64,000 nt of DNA from Bacteroides ndongoniae (GCF_900108345.1 NZ_FNVV01000012.1:816978-880977), one strand, 5' to 3'; positions 8,486 through 16,475 are shown, numbered from the stretch's first letter. Notes: generated from the letters alone by a model not told the origin. Program-made: numbers and translations.

Positions 8486-8517
8486 TTTGGATATTGCAAT
8501 GGAATGTATTATTTTTG
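8486..8517 (+). promoter_or_regulatory. Sigma-ABfr promoter of the toxin-antitoxin pair
   Basis: TTTG at 8486-8489, a 20-base spacer, and TATTTTTG at 8510-8517 match the Bacteroides consensus exactly. Transcription should begin near 8524, which rules out the upstream in-frame ATG at 8487 as the antitoxin start. Confidence 0.8.
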
Positions 8518-8543
8518 TGATACACATCATAATGTCTGATGAT

Positions 8544-8789
8544 ATGGAAACAGTAGTAAGAAAACAAACTTCTTTTCGGCTGCGTGAAGACTTGTTGAAA
8601 GTCTTGCACGAGAAAGCAAAAAAGGCCAATTTGAGCCTGAATAATTTTGTGGAAACTACTTTGATGGATGTGATGAGTTCGGAACCCAACGACGAAACAG
8701 TTGCAGCCATTAAAGAGGCACGTGCCGGCAAATTCGCCGGTACCATAGATACCAGCAGTATAGAGGCAATGATAAAGTCTTGTGAATAA
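8544..8789 (+). CDS. Ribbon-helix-helix-type antitoxin
   Basis: An 81-residue protein. The N-terminus (KQTSFRLREDLLKVLHEKA) is a ribbon-helix-helix DNA-binding fold, and the C-terminal stretch AGKFAGTIDTSSIEAMIKSC is likely the toxin-binding arm. An ATG at 8532, four codons upstream, is an alternative start. The stop codon overlaps the toxin start by one base, a usual arrangement for translational coupling of an antitoxin and its toxin. It probably binds the promoter at 8486-8517 and represses its own operon together with the toxin, as such pairs generally do. Confidence 0.8.
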   Translation: METVVRKQTSFRLREDLLKVLHEKAKKANLSLNNFVETTLMDVMSSEPNDETVAAIKEARAGKFAGTIDTSSIEAMIKSCE

Positions 8790-9067
8790 TGAAGATACTG
8801 CGTTATTCGACACAATATAAAAAGGACTTTAAAAGGTATCGTAACAATCCCAGCAAATTGGCGAAATTGCTGGAAGTGTTTCGTATGCTTCAGAATGAAA
8901 TCGAATTGCCGCCCGAATACAAGGCTCACATGCTGAAGGGAGATTATAAGGACTGTATGGAATGCCATATTGAGGGGGATTTCCTGCTGATATGGCTGGA
9001 TTCGGAAACAGATGTCATTGATGTATTGAGGCTTGGAAGCCATTCGGAACTGTTCAAGAAGTATTAA
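8789..9067 (+). CDS. YafQ-type mRNA interferase toxin (RelE/ParE superfamily)
   Basis: A 92-residue toxin. It keeps the pattern of catalytic residues known for E. coli YafQ at nearly the same spacing: His47, His60, Asp64, Arg81 and His85 (in HMLKG, CMECHIEGDFLLIW and LRLGSHSELF). It should cleave mRNA on the ribosome and be held inactive by the antitoxin encoded just before it. The near-match of catalytic residues argues that the toxin is functional. The nearest alternative is a RelE-type toxin, but the ECHIEGDFLLIW segment favours YafQ. Confidence 0.88.
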   Translation: MKILRYSTQYKKDFKRYRNNPSKLAKLLEVFRMLQNEIELPPEYKAHMLKGDYKDCMECHIEGDFLLIWLDSETDVIDVLRLGSHSELFKKY

Positions 9068-9163
9068 ATAATAGTAGGCTCTTTTGCGCGAATACATATT
9101 TTTCTTCATGTTTACTTGTTGAAAACAAAACCTCCTTTTTGTTGAACGCAACCGCCCGAAACA

Positions 9164-9195
9164 TTTGCACATATCCCCGTGAATGCCTATCTTTG
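9164..9195 (+). promoter_or_regulatory. Sigma-ABfr promoter of the HU-HIG gene
   Basis: TTTG at 9164-9167, a 20-base spacer, and TATCTTTG at 9188-9195 match the consensus. The leader to the start codon is about 60 bases. Confidence 0.8.
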
Positions 9196-9263
9196 CAATG
9201 TGGTTAAGCTTAAGACACAAAGAAAAAGAACACGATTTATTAACAGTTTAAAAACTTAAAACT

Positions 9264-9749
9264 ATGGCATTGATCTACAAAACCATCCAATCCACATTGC
9301 CCAACGAAGAAGGGCAGAGGTTGTATCACCCCCGCGCCGTCTATACGGGCAACGTTGACACCACCCAGATAGCCCGCGAAGTAGCCGCCTACTCCTCGCT
9401 GACCACGGGTGACGTGAAGAACACCATCGACAACCTGGTCACCGTGATGACCACCCATCTGCAGGCGTCCGAAAGCGTCACCCTCGACGGACTGGGCACC
9501 TTCCGCCTGGTGATGCGTTCGCGCGGTATGGGAGCCGCCACCGCTGCCGAGGTCACTCCCACACAGGCTGCCCTGCGCGTGCACTTCACACCCGCCTCGA
9601 CCCGCAATCAGGACCGCACCGTGGCCACCCGCTCGCTGGTAACCGGCGTGAAGTGCGTACCCTGGAAGGGCGAAACCACTTCGACAGGCGGCAGTCAGCC
9701 CGGTGGCGGAGGTAGCCAGGGCGGCGGAGGCGAAGATCCGCTGGGATAA
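9264..9749 (+). CDS. HU-HIG family DNA-binding protein with a glycine-rich tail
   Basis: A 161-residue protein of the HU/IHF superfamily in the HU-HIG branch (HU domain fused to a winged helix, an Ig domain or a Gly-rich tail). Residues 1-125 carry the HU core: helices around TTQIAREVAAYSSLTTGDVKNTIDNLV, the strand SVTLDGLGTFRLVMRS, and the arm region. The end is a Gly-rich tail (GGGGSQGGGGEDPLG). It probably binds DNA, but its cellular role is unknown. It stands before a smalltalk gene, an arrangement repeated in many Bacteroides genomes. Confidence 0.85.
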   Translation: MALIYKTIQSTLPNEEGQRLYHPRAVYTGNVDTTQIAREVAAYSSLTTGDVKNTIDNLVTVMTTHLQASESVTLDGLGTFRLVMRSRGMGAATAAEVTPTQAALRVHFTPASTRNQDRTVATRSLVTGVKCVPWKGETTSTGGSQPGGGGSQGGGGEDPLG

Positions 9750-9862
9750 ACTGGGGCTTAGCGTTTAGGGTTTAAGGTTTAGGGCGGTATGCAGCAAACA
9801 ACGGTGCCGCCCGCCGCAATCAACACAAATCAAAATTAAAAACACGAAAGGAGGAATCAGTT

Positions 9863-9970
9863 ATGGCAATGAAGAAATCCGTCTGGGACATTGTCCTGAA
9901 AGTCATCATCGCAGTGGCCTCGGCCATTGCCGGAGTGATCGGAGGAAACGCCATGCCGCCGCTCGTCTGA
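9863..9970 (+). CDS. Smalltalk family micropeptide (35 residues, one membrane helix)
   Basis: The peptide opens with MAMKKSVWDIVLKVIIAVAS and ends in GGNAMPPLV. This is the size and pattern of the Bacteroides smalltalk family: a basic start, a Trp-Asp pair and a single hydrophobic helix. An AGGAGG-like sequence (AAAGGAGGAA) lies 8-15 bases upstream. A second in-frame ATG at 9869 would shorten it by two residues. In other Bacteroides it often lies between an HU-like gene and an N-acetylmuramoyl-L-alanine amidase gene; here the amidase is absent and a terminator follows. No function is established. Confidence 0.82.
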   Translation: MAMKKSVWDIVLKVIIAVASAIAGVIGGNAMPPLV

Positions 9971-10009
9971 AAACAGCAAACGGGAGCCGCGCGGCCAACA
10001 TCGGAGGAG

Positions 10010-10044
10010 AGGAAGGCAGGAAGAATGCCTTCCTTTCTGTTTTT
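10010..10044 (+). terminator. Terminator after the HU-HIG/smalltalk pair
   Basis: AGGAAGGCA (10010-10018) and TGCCTTCCT (10026-10034) form a perfect 9-bp stem with a 7-base loop, followed by a T-rich run (TTCTGTTTTT). Confidence 0.85.
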
Positions 10045-10172
10045 GCGTCAAGAGGATATCCGCCTCCGCGGAAATAAGGAAATAAAAAGCCCCCATCCCC
10101 TCACGCCCTATTGCTTTTTTTCTTACTTTTGCACAAACAGGAAAACCCCTAAAAAGAACCGTTTACAGAAAT

Positions 10173-11021
10173 ATGAAAACCCTCGAAACCAAATACATCA
10201 ACGTGGGAGGCCGCCTGATGGACCTCTCGACGCCCTGCGTCATGGGCATCCTGAACCTGACCCCTGACTCTTTCTACGCCGACAGCCGCATGCAGACTGA
10301 AGACGAGATAGCCCGCCGCGCCCGTCAGATTGTGGACGAAGGCGGCGCCATCATCGACGTGGGAGCCTATTCCTCGCGTCCCGGTGCTGCCGACGTTTCG
10401 CCGCGCGAAGAGATGGACCGCCTGCGCCGCGGACTCGAAATCGTTCGCCGCACGGTGCCCGATGCTGTGATTTCGGTCGATACCTTCCGTGCCGACGTGG
10501 CCCGCATGTGTGTCGAAGAATACGGCGTGGACATCATCAACGACATCGCCGCGGGCGAGATGGATGCCGACATGTTCTCCACCGTGGCCCAGCTCAACGT
10601 GCCCTACATCATGATGCACATGCAGGGCATCCCGCAGAACATGCAGCACGAGCCTCACTACGACAACCTGTTGCGCGAGGTCTTCCTCTACTTTGCCCGC
10701 AAGGTGCAGCAACTGCACGAACTGGGCGTGAAGGACATCATCCTCGACCCCGGTTTCGGCTTCGGCAAGACGCTCGACCACAACTATCAGCTGTTGGCCC
10801 ACCTCGAAGAGTTCCGTATCTTCGGCCTGCCGCTGCTTGTGGGCGTGTCGCGCAAGTCGATGATCTACCGTCTGCTGGGCACCACTCCGCAAGAGTCGCT
10901 CAACGGCACCACCGTGCTCGATACCCTTTGCCTGATGAAGGGAGCCGACATCCTGCGTGTGCACGACGTCCGCCAGGCTGTCGAGACGGTGCAGATTGTG
11001 GAGAAGATGTTGAGGAGTTGA
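10173..11021 (+). CDS. folP: Dihydropteroate synthase
   Basis: A 282-residue enzyme that joins 4-aminobenzoate to 6-hydroxymethyl-7,8-dihydropterin diphosphate in folate synthesis; it is the target of sulfonamides. The family signatures are present in order: MGILNLTPDSFY (residues 24-35), GGAIIDVGAYSSRPGA with the substrate-binding loop, ISVDTFRADVA, INDIAAG, MHMQG, ILDPGFGFGKT and LLVGVSRKS. Length is normal. A TACTTTTG box at 10124-10131 is a possible promoter element, without a clear partner at -33. The cdaA gene follows at 143 bases, an order often seen in Bacteroidota. Confidence 0.96.
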   Translation: MKTLETKYINVGGRLMDLSTPCVMGILNLTPDSFYADSRMQTEDEIARRARQIVDEGGAIIDVGAYSSRPGAADVSPREEMDRLRRGLEIVRRTVPDAVISVDTFRADVARMCVEEYGVDIINDIAAGEMDADMFSTVAQLNVPYIMMHMQGIPQNMQHEPHYDNLLREVFLYFARKVQQLHELGVKDIILDPGFGFGKTLDHNYQLLAHLEEFRIFGLPLLVGVSRKSMIYRLLGTTPQESLNGTTVLDTLCLMKGADILRVHDVRQAVETVQIVEKMLRS

Positions 11022-11128
11022 CGAGTTGACAAGTTGACGAGTTGACGAGAAAAACAAGTGAACAAGATATTAGTAAGGTAATAAGCAAGTCCCCTCGTGG
11101 CCTCGTTAACTTGTCCCCTTGTTAACTA
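11016..11128. repeat. AGTTGACG octamer repeats and an inverted copy after folP
   Basis: Four exact head-to-tail octamers (AGTTGACG, AGTTGACA, AGTTGACG, AGTTGACG) at 11016-11047 begin at the folP stop codon. A degenerate inverted set (CTCGTTAACTTGTCCCC and CTTGTTAACT) lies at 11094-11127, so the transcript could fold into a long imperfect hairpin between folP and cdaA. Confidence 0.8.
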
Positions 11129-11163
11129 ACATATAATAAAACCTAATAATAAAACCAACAACC

Positions 11164-11928
11164 GTGTTTTTCGAATTTGGCATAAAAGACTTTATAGATA
11201 TCCTGCTGGTCGCCTTCCTGCTGTACTACACGTACAAGCTGATGAAAGCTTCCGGCTCGATCAACGTGTTTACGGGCATACTGGTGTTCATCCTGATATG
11301 GCTTGTCGTGTCGCAGGTGCTTGAGATGAAGTTGCTCGGCTCCATCTTCGACAAGCTGGTCAGTGTGGGTGTGCTGGCGCTCATCGTGCTGTTTCAGGAA
11401 GAGATACGACGCTTTCTGCTCACCCTCGGTTCGCACCGCCATGCCAGTGCGCTGGTGCGGTTCTTCACTGGCGGCAAGAAGGAAACGCTCGAACACGAAG
11501 ACATCATGCCCATCGTGATGGCCTGCATCAGCATGGGCAAGCAGAAGGTAGGCGCCCTCATCGTGATGGAGCACAACATGCCCCTCGATGAGATAGTGCG
11601 CACGGGCGACGTGATCGACGCCAACATCAACCAACGGCTCATCGAGAACATCTTCTTCAAGAACAGCCCCTTGCACGACGGCGCTATGGTCATCAGCAAG
11701 AAGCGCATCAAGGCTGCCGGCTGCATCCTGCCTGTCTCTCACAACCTGGACATTCCCAAGGAACTGGGACTGCGCCACCGTGCTGCGATGGGCATCTCGC
11801 AAGTGTCCGATGCGCACGCCATCATTGTCTCCGAAGAGACTGGCGCCATCTCCGTGGCCTACAAGGGCCAGTTCCACCTGCGCCTCACCGCCGAAGAGCT
11901 AGAAAGCCTGCTGACGAAGGAGGGGTAG
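11164..11928 (+). CDS. cdaA: Diadenylate cyclase CdaA (c-di-AMP synthase)
   Basis: A 254-residue membrane enzyme that makes cyclic di-AMP from two ATP. Three hydrophobic segments occupy residues of about 12-22, 36-55 and 66-78. The DAC domain (about 105-235) has the DGA motif at 172-174 (LHDGAMVI) and the RHR motif at 204-206 (GLRHRAAMGIS), both required for catalysis. The start codon is GTG at 11164; no in-frame ATG fits. In this phylum cdaA is commonly near folP. Repeats of the AGTTGACG kind lie on both sides of the gene. Confidence 0.95.
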   Translation: MFFEFGIKDFIDILLVAFLLYYTYKLMKASGSINVFTGILVFILIWLVVSQVLEMKLLGSIFDKLVSVGVLALIVLFQEEIRRFLLTLGSHRHASALVRFFTGGKKETLEHEDIMPIVMACISMGKQKVGALIVMEHNMPLDEIVRTGDVIDANINQRLIENIFFKNSPLHDGAMVISKKRIKAAGCILPVSHNLDIPKELGLRHRAAMGISQVSDAHAIIVSEETGAISVAYKGQFHLRLTAEELESLLTKEG

Positions 11929-11945
11929 GGGATAGGTAGGGAACA

Positions 11946-12068
11946 AGTTGACAAGTAGACGAGTTGACAAGGAACAAGTAATTCCTCTTCGTTGCCTGAA
12001 GCCTCGTTAACTCGTCAACTAAAAACCGTTCCTCCTTGTGGCCTGACGCCTCGTCCCCTCGTCAACTA
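11946..12068. repeat. AGTTGACA octamer repeats and inverted copies after cdaA
   Basis: Octamers AGTTGACA, AGTAGACG and AGTTGACA at 11946-11969, and inverted relatives CTCGTTAACTCGTCAACT (12003-12020) and CTCGTCCCCTCGTCAACT (12051-12068). The two stretches of inverted copies resemble each other and the copy after folP. Confidence 0.75.
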
Positions 12069-12095
12069 AACTTAAAAACTCAAAAACTCAAATAT

Positions 12096-13631
12096 ATGGA
12101 TAGAAGAAACTTTTTACGTACAGGAGGTCTTGCCGTGCTGGGTTCACTGGCAATGCCTTCGTTGGCCATGCCCGAACCGGTGCGCCGGGCGCTTGGGGCA
12201 GCCGATGACAAGTCGGCCGTGGCTGCAGCGATGCTTCACTTCGGTGTGACCGAAGCCGATCTGAAGAAAGTACTGGCTGCCGCCCTCGAAAAAGGCGGCG
12301 ACTATGCCGATCTCTATTTCGAACATACGTTCAATAACAGCGTTACGCTGATGGACGGACAAGTGAACCGTTGCGGTTCGAACATCGACTTCGGTATGGG
12401 TGTCCGCGTGTTGGCAGGCGACCAGACGGGTTATGCCTATGTTGAGGGAGTGACGCTCGACGAAATGCTGCGTGCCGCCCGTACAGCTGCCCGCATCGCT
12501 ACGTCGGGCAAGGCAGGTAAGCCCGTCGGACTGACCGAGAAAACCATCGCCAAGAACCGCTATACCGTGATTTCCCCCTGGGAGGAAGTCAGCTTGAAGA
12601 CCAAAATCCCTTATCTGGAGAAGCTGAACGAGAAAATCTTCTCGCTCGACCCGCGTGTACGCAAGGTGCAGGCCTCGCTGAGCGACACTACCTCGCACGT
12701 GCTTTTCTGCAACTCCGAGGGCGTGAGCTATTACGACTACCGCCCGATGGTATCGTTCATGGCCGTCTGCATCATGGAAGAGAACGGACAGATGGAGAAC
12801 GGATTTGCCTCGCGTTCGTACCGCAAGGGCTTCGAATTCCTAAGCGACGACATTGTCGAGACATTGGCTCGCGAAGCGGTGGACAATACGGCCATCCTCT
12901 TCAAGGCCGTCAAGCCCAAAGGCGGCGAAATGCCCGTTGTGATGGGAGCCGGCGGTTCGGGTATCCTGCTGCACGAGGCCATCGGTCATGCTTTCGAGGC
13001 CGACTTCAACCGTAAGAAAACGTCTATCTTCAGCGACCTGCTAGGCAAGAAGGTGTGCAACGAGCACATCAACGTGGTGGACGACGGTACCATCCCCTTC
13101 AACCGCGGCTCGGTCAACTTCGACGACGAAGGTGTGGAAGGTCAGAAGACCTACATCGTGAAGGAAGGCATACTGACGAGCTATCTGCACGACCGCATCA
13201 GTGCCAAGTTCTACGGCGTGGCTCCTACCGGAAACGGACGCCGCGACACCTTCCGCTGCACGCCTATCCCCCGTATGCGTGCCACGTACATGGAGGCTGG
13301 CAACGTGCGCGAAGAAGACATCATCTCTACCGTCAAGCAGGGCATCTATGCACAGAACTTCACCAACGGACAGGTGCAGATCGGTGCAGGCGACTTTACG
13401 TTCTTCGTTAAGTCGGGCTACCTCATCGAGAACGGTAAGCTGACGCAACCCATCAAGGACATCAACATCATCGGTAACGGTCCCAAGGCACTGGCCGATA
13501 TCACTATGGTGGCCGATAATGCCAAGATAGACAACGGCACCTGGACGTGCGGCAAGGACGGACAGTCGTGCCCCGTCACCTGCGGTATGCCTTCGGCTCT
13601 GGTCAGCAAACTGACGGTAGGTGGAGAATAA
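12096..13631 (+). CDS. TldD/PmbA family metalloprotease, TldD-type, with Tat-like signal
   Basis: A 511-residue member of the TldD/TldE family, whose pairs form a metalloprotease acting on unfolded or modified peptides. The metal-binding HExxxH is at 293-298 (LLHEAIGHAFEAD), which marks the active TldD-type subunit. The start at 12096 was chosen because it gives DRRNFLRTGG followed by a hydrophobic stretch and AMPSLAMPEP, a convincing twin-arginine signal; the frame extends upstream to 12036 through repeats. Export of a TldD is unusual, since the best-known members are cytoplasmic. The partner gene follows 63 bases downstream. Confidence 0.88.
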   Translation: MDRRNFLRTGGLAVLGSLAMPSLAMPEPVRRALGAADDKSAVAAAMLHFGVTEADLKKVLAAALEKGGDYADLYFEHTFNNSVTLMDGQVNRCGSNIDFGMGVRVLAGDQTGYAYVEGVTLDEMLRAARTAARIATSGKAGKPVGLTEKTIAKNRYTVISPWEEVSLKTKIPYLEKLNEKIFSLDPRVRKVQASLSDTTSHVLFCNSEGVSYYDYRPMVSFMAVCIMEENGQMENGFASRSYRKGFEFLSDDIVETLAREAVDNTAILFKAVKPKGGEMPVVMGAGGSGILLHEAIGHAFEADFNRKKTSIFSDLLGKKVCNEHINVVDDGTIPFNRGSVNFDDEGVEGQKTYIVKEGILTSYLHDRISAKFYGVAPTGNGRRDTFRCTPIPRMRATYMEAGNVREEDIISTVKQGIYAQNFTNGQVQIGAGDFTFFVKSGYLIENGKLTQPIKDINIIGNGPKALADITMVADNAKIDNGTWTCGKDGQSCPVTCGMPSALVSKLTVGGE

Positions 13632-13635
13632 GGAA

Positions 13636-13666
13636 AATGAAGAATGAAGAATGAGGAATGAAGAAT
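13636..13666 (+). repeat. GAAGAATGA repeat between the tldD- and tldE-type genes
   Basis: A purine-rich run of GAAGAATGA-type units. It matches the run at 62227 and the reverse complement of the run at 7551. Confidence 0.7.
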
Positions 13667-13694
13667 TAGTTACCATTAATCATTAATAAAGAAC

Positions 13695-15014
13695 ATGATA
13701 ACAGACAATAATAAGAAACTGGCACAATGGGCAATGGACTTTGCCCTGAAGAACGGATGCCAGGCAGCTAAACTGGTGTTGTATGCCAACTCCAATTCGT
13801 CGTTTGAGCTGCGCAACGGAAAGATGGACCGCCTGCAACAGGCATCGGAAGGCGGACTGGCCATCAGTTTGTATGTAGATGGTCGCTACGGTTCGTACTC
13901 TACCAACCGGCTGGACAAGAAAGAACTGGAAACTTTCATCAAGAACGGCATTGAATCGACACGCTATCTGGCTCCCGACGAGTCGCGCGTGCTGGCCGAC
14001 CCCAGCCGCTACTACAAAGGCGGAAAGCCCGACCTGAAACTGTTCGACAACCGCTTCTACGACATCAATCCCGACGACAAAGTGGAACTGGCCCGCGTGG
14101 CAGCCGACGAAGTGATGGGCAAGGACGAGCGGATTATCTCGGTCGATACTTCCTACAGCGACGGCGAAAGCGCAGCCTACCGCCTGATAAGCAATGGCTT
14201 CGAAGGCGAAGAGAAGAGCACCTGGTACTCGGTTTCGGCCAGTGTAGCCGTCCGGGGCGAGGGCGAGGCACGTCCGTCAGATTACTGGTACGGCAGCAGT
14301 CTCTTCTACGACCAGTTGCCGAAGACCGGCATCGGCTCCAAGGCGCTGGAACGGGTGTTGCGTAAGTTGGGGCAGCGGAAGGCGAAGTCGGGCAAATATA
14401 CCATGGTGCTGGACCCCATGACTTCGGGCAGTCTGCTTAGCCCGATGCTCAGTGCCCTCTATGGCTCGTCGTTGCAGCAGAAGAACTCGTTCCTGCTCGA
14501 CAAGCTGAACCAGCAGGTAGGCTCCACGAAGCTGACGCTGAAGGACGAACCCCATCTGATAGGAGCCAATGGTGCTCGCTACTTCGACTCGGAAGGTGTG
14601 GCCACAGAACCGCTGCTCATTTTCGACAAGGGCGTACTGAAGACTTACTTCATCGATACTTACAATGCCAAGAAGATGGGCGTGGCACCTACCATCAGTT
14701 CGCCGTCGCTGCTGATTCTGGAGCCGGGCAACAAGGACCTGAACGGACTGGTGGCCGACGTACAGAACGGTATCCTGGTGACGGGACTGAACGGCGGAAA
14801 CAGCAACAGCAGCTCGGGCGACTTCTCGTACGGTATCGAAGGTTTCCTGATCGAGAACGGCAAGCTGACGCAACCCGTCAACGAAATGAACGTCACGGGC
14901 AACATGGTGCAGCTGTGGAGCTCGCTGGTCGAGGTGGGCAACGATGCTATGCTGAACCGTTCGTGGCGCATCCCTTCGCTGGTATTCGACGGCATCAGCT
15001 TCAGCGGACTGTAA
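13695..15014 (+). CDS. TldD/PmbA family protein, TldE-type partner
   Basis: A 439-residue protein of the PmbA/TldE branch. It shows the family's N-terminal pattern (CQAAKLVLYANSNSSFELRNGKMDRLQQ) and the C-terminal core with GGNSNSSSGDFSYGIEGFLIENGKLTQPV. It lacks the HExxxH motif and so should be the non-metal partner of the upstream protein. No signal peptide is visible, unlike its partner, so the two could be in different compartments unless the N-terminus is misread or it is carried along in complex. A strong terminator lies 80 bases downstream. Confidence 0.88.
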   Translation: MITDNNKKLAQWAMDFALKNGCQAAKLVLYANSNSSFELRNGKMDRLQQASEGGLAISLYVDGRYGSYSTNRLDKKELETFIKNGIESTRYLAPDESRVLADPSRYYKGGKPDLKLFDNRFYDINPDDKVELARVAADEVMGKDERIISVDTSYSDGESAAYRLISNGFEGEEKSTWYSVSASVAVRGEGEARPSDYWYGSSLFYDQLPKTGIGSKALERVLRKLGQRKAKSGKYTMVLDPMTSGSLLSPMLSALYGSSLQQKNSFLLDKLNQQVGSTKLTLKDEPHLIGANGARYFDSEGVATEPLLIFDKGVLKTYFIDTYNAKKMGVAPTISSPSLLILEPGNKDLNGLVADVQNGILVTGLNGGNSNSSSGDFSYGIEGFLIENGKLTQPVNEMNVTGNMVQLWSSLVEVGNDAMLNRSWRIPSLVFDGISFSGL

Positions 15015-15092
15015 CGGACAGCGTCCGCTGGGCTTCACACTCGTATACGGGCTAATGGCCCGAAAGGGCGTTCGGTAAGTTCGCCTGCACAC

Positions 15093-15152
15093 AGAGAGGG
15101 TGTGTCAGATTAAGATGATATCTCTTAATGCTGGCACACCCTCTCTCTTTTT
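15093..15152 (+). terminator. Long-stem terminator after the TldD/TldE pair
   Basis: AGAGAGGGTGTG (15093-15104) pairs with CACACCCTCTCT (15135-15146); the helix continues inward via 15105-15108/15131-15134 and, after one bulged G, 15109-15115/15123-15129. Five T follow. It lies between convergent genes, but the T run is only on the plus strand. Confidence 0.9.
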
Positions 15153-15175
15153 GTATTCTTCTGCGGAGCGTCGCT

Positions 15176-15871
15176 CTACAGCAACCCCAACAGCTCAAGC
15201 AACGTCGGCGTGAACAGGGCGGTGAAGATGCCGTTCAGCGTCAGGGCCAGGCTGGCGAAGGCGCCGTACTTGCGGCTGACGTCCATCGCGGCCGAGGTGC
15301 CTACGGCGTGTGCGGCGGCTCCCATCGAGAGGCCTTGCGCCATGGGACTCTGCACGCCCGTCAGGCGCATCATTCGGAAACCGAGGATGCCGCCCAGCAG
15401 ACCTACACAGACGACGACGGCTGCCGTCAGCGAGGGGATGCCGCCCAGCGACTTGGCCACCTCCATGGCGATGGGGGTAGTGACGGACTTAGGCGCCAGC
15501 GAGTAGATGATTTCGTTCGAGGCACCCATCAGTTTGGCAATGAGCACGACGGAAACGACGCCCACCACGCATCCGGCCAGCTGCGACAGGATGATGGGCA
15601 GAATCTGCTTCTTGATGGTCTCCAGTTGCAGATACAGGGGCACGCCCAAGGCCACGACGGCCGGTTTCAGCCAGAACTCGATGAGGTGGCCCGCCTCGTT
15701 GTAGGTGGTGTATTCGATGTGTGCCATCTTCAGGAAGATGATGAGCACAGCTATAGTAATCAGGATGGGGTTGAGCAGCATGATGCCGGTCTTCTTCTGC
15801 AACAGCTTCGACAGGAAGAAGACGCCGAAGGTGACGGCCAGCAGGAAAAAGTTGTTTTCGAGATAATTCAT
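15176..15871 (-). CDS. lrgB: LrgB/CidB family membrane protein
   Basis: A 231-residue inner-membrane protein with about six or seven hydrophobic segments, ending in FTPTLLELLGLL. The family core SLAPKSVTTPIAMEVAKSLGG and GLSMGAAAHAVGTSAAM are clear. LrgB works with LrgA in a holin-like or metabolite-export system (in other bacteria linked to cell lysis control and to pyruvate or glycolate transport). It overlaps lrgA by four bases (ATGA), so the two are translationally coupled. The exact substrate in Bacteroidota is not known. Confidence 0.9.
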   Translation of the reverse strand: MNYLENNFFLLAVTFGVFFLSKLLQKKTGIMLLNPILITIAVLIIFLKMAHIEYTTYNEAGHLIEFWLKPAVVALGVPLYLQLETIKKQILPIILSQLAGCVVGVVSVVLIAKLMGASNEIIYSLAPKSVTTPIAMEVAKSLGGIPSLTAAVVVCVGLLGGILGFRMMRLTGVQSPMAQGLSMGAAAHAVGTSAAMDVSRKYGAFASLALTLNGIFTALFTPTLLELLGLL

Positions 15872-16236
15872 TTCTGTTTACGGGTTAAGGGATGACGATG
15901 GAAATAACGGTGCAGAAGCTGGTGTACCCAGCCGGTCGAGACAAGTACCAGGGCGGTACTGGCTACCGTAGCAATGACGATGGGCCAGAACTCGGCGGCG
16001 ATGACGTCGAAGTAGAGCATCAGTGCCACGCCGGGCGGCACGAAGAAAAATCCCAGATTGGCTACCAGAAAGTCGGACATGCCCTGTACCCAGTGCAGCT
16101 TGATCCAACCCAGTTTCAGGAAGAGGGTGAGCAGCAGCATCCCGATGATGCTGGACGGCAGTTTGACGCCCGTCAGCCAGACAATCAGTTCACCCAAGGC
16201 AAGGCATCCGAAGAGGATGGCGCATTGACGAATCAT
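15868..16236 (-). CDS. lrgA: CidA/LrgA family holin-like membrane protein
   Basis: A 122-residue membrane protein with four hydrophobic stretches. The typical segments LPSSIIGMLLLTLFLKLG and FFFVPPGVALM are present. It is the first gene of a two-gene operon with lrgB. A minus-strand TACCTTTG box at 16328-16335 could be the -7 element of its promoter, about 90 bases upstream, but no good -33 element is visible. Pta and ackA start divergently on the other side; because LrgAB is tied to pyruvate and acetate metabolism in other bacteria, the neighbourhood is suggestive but not proof. Confidence 0.88.
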   Translation of the reverse strand: MIRQCAILFGCLALGELIVWLTGVKLPSSIIGMLLLTLFLKLGWIKLHWVQGMSDFLVANLGFFFVPPGVALMLYFDVIAAEFWPIVIATVASTALVLVSTGWVHQLLHRYFHRHPLTRKQK

Positions 16237-16392
16237 AATACTGTTAAGCTAAAAAAAGTAATACCTTATTGTACATTTCGCTCCGGCGGAGTCGCTCCCC
16301 GTCGGGCGGTTATACTGAAAACGGCTGCAAAGGTAGCGATTCTATCGGTCGGTTGTGCCGTCGGGAGGGGAAAAAGTTATCGTTTGCGGCGC

Positions 16393-16475
16393 ACTTGTGT
16401 GGCTCGCGAGCAACACTTGCACGGCTCGCGAGAGACACTTGCACGGCTCACGAGCGACACCTGCACGGCTCGCAC
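16393..16475 (+). repeat. 22-bp GGCTCGCGAGCC-type repeat, locus 2
   Basis: Four head-to-tail 22-bp units at 16393-16414, 16415-16436, 16437-16458 and a shortened one to about 16475. The core ACTTGCACGGCTCGCGAG is shared with loci at 7004, 32575 and 59244. Confidence 0.9.

Noticed and set aside
6043..9970. A prophage suggested by the S24 repressor and the DUF4373 gene
   Set aside because: No integrase, structural, lysis or packaging genes and no attachment-site duplication were seen, so at most this is a remnant of a mobile element.
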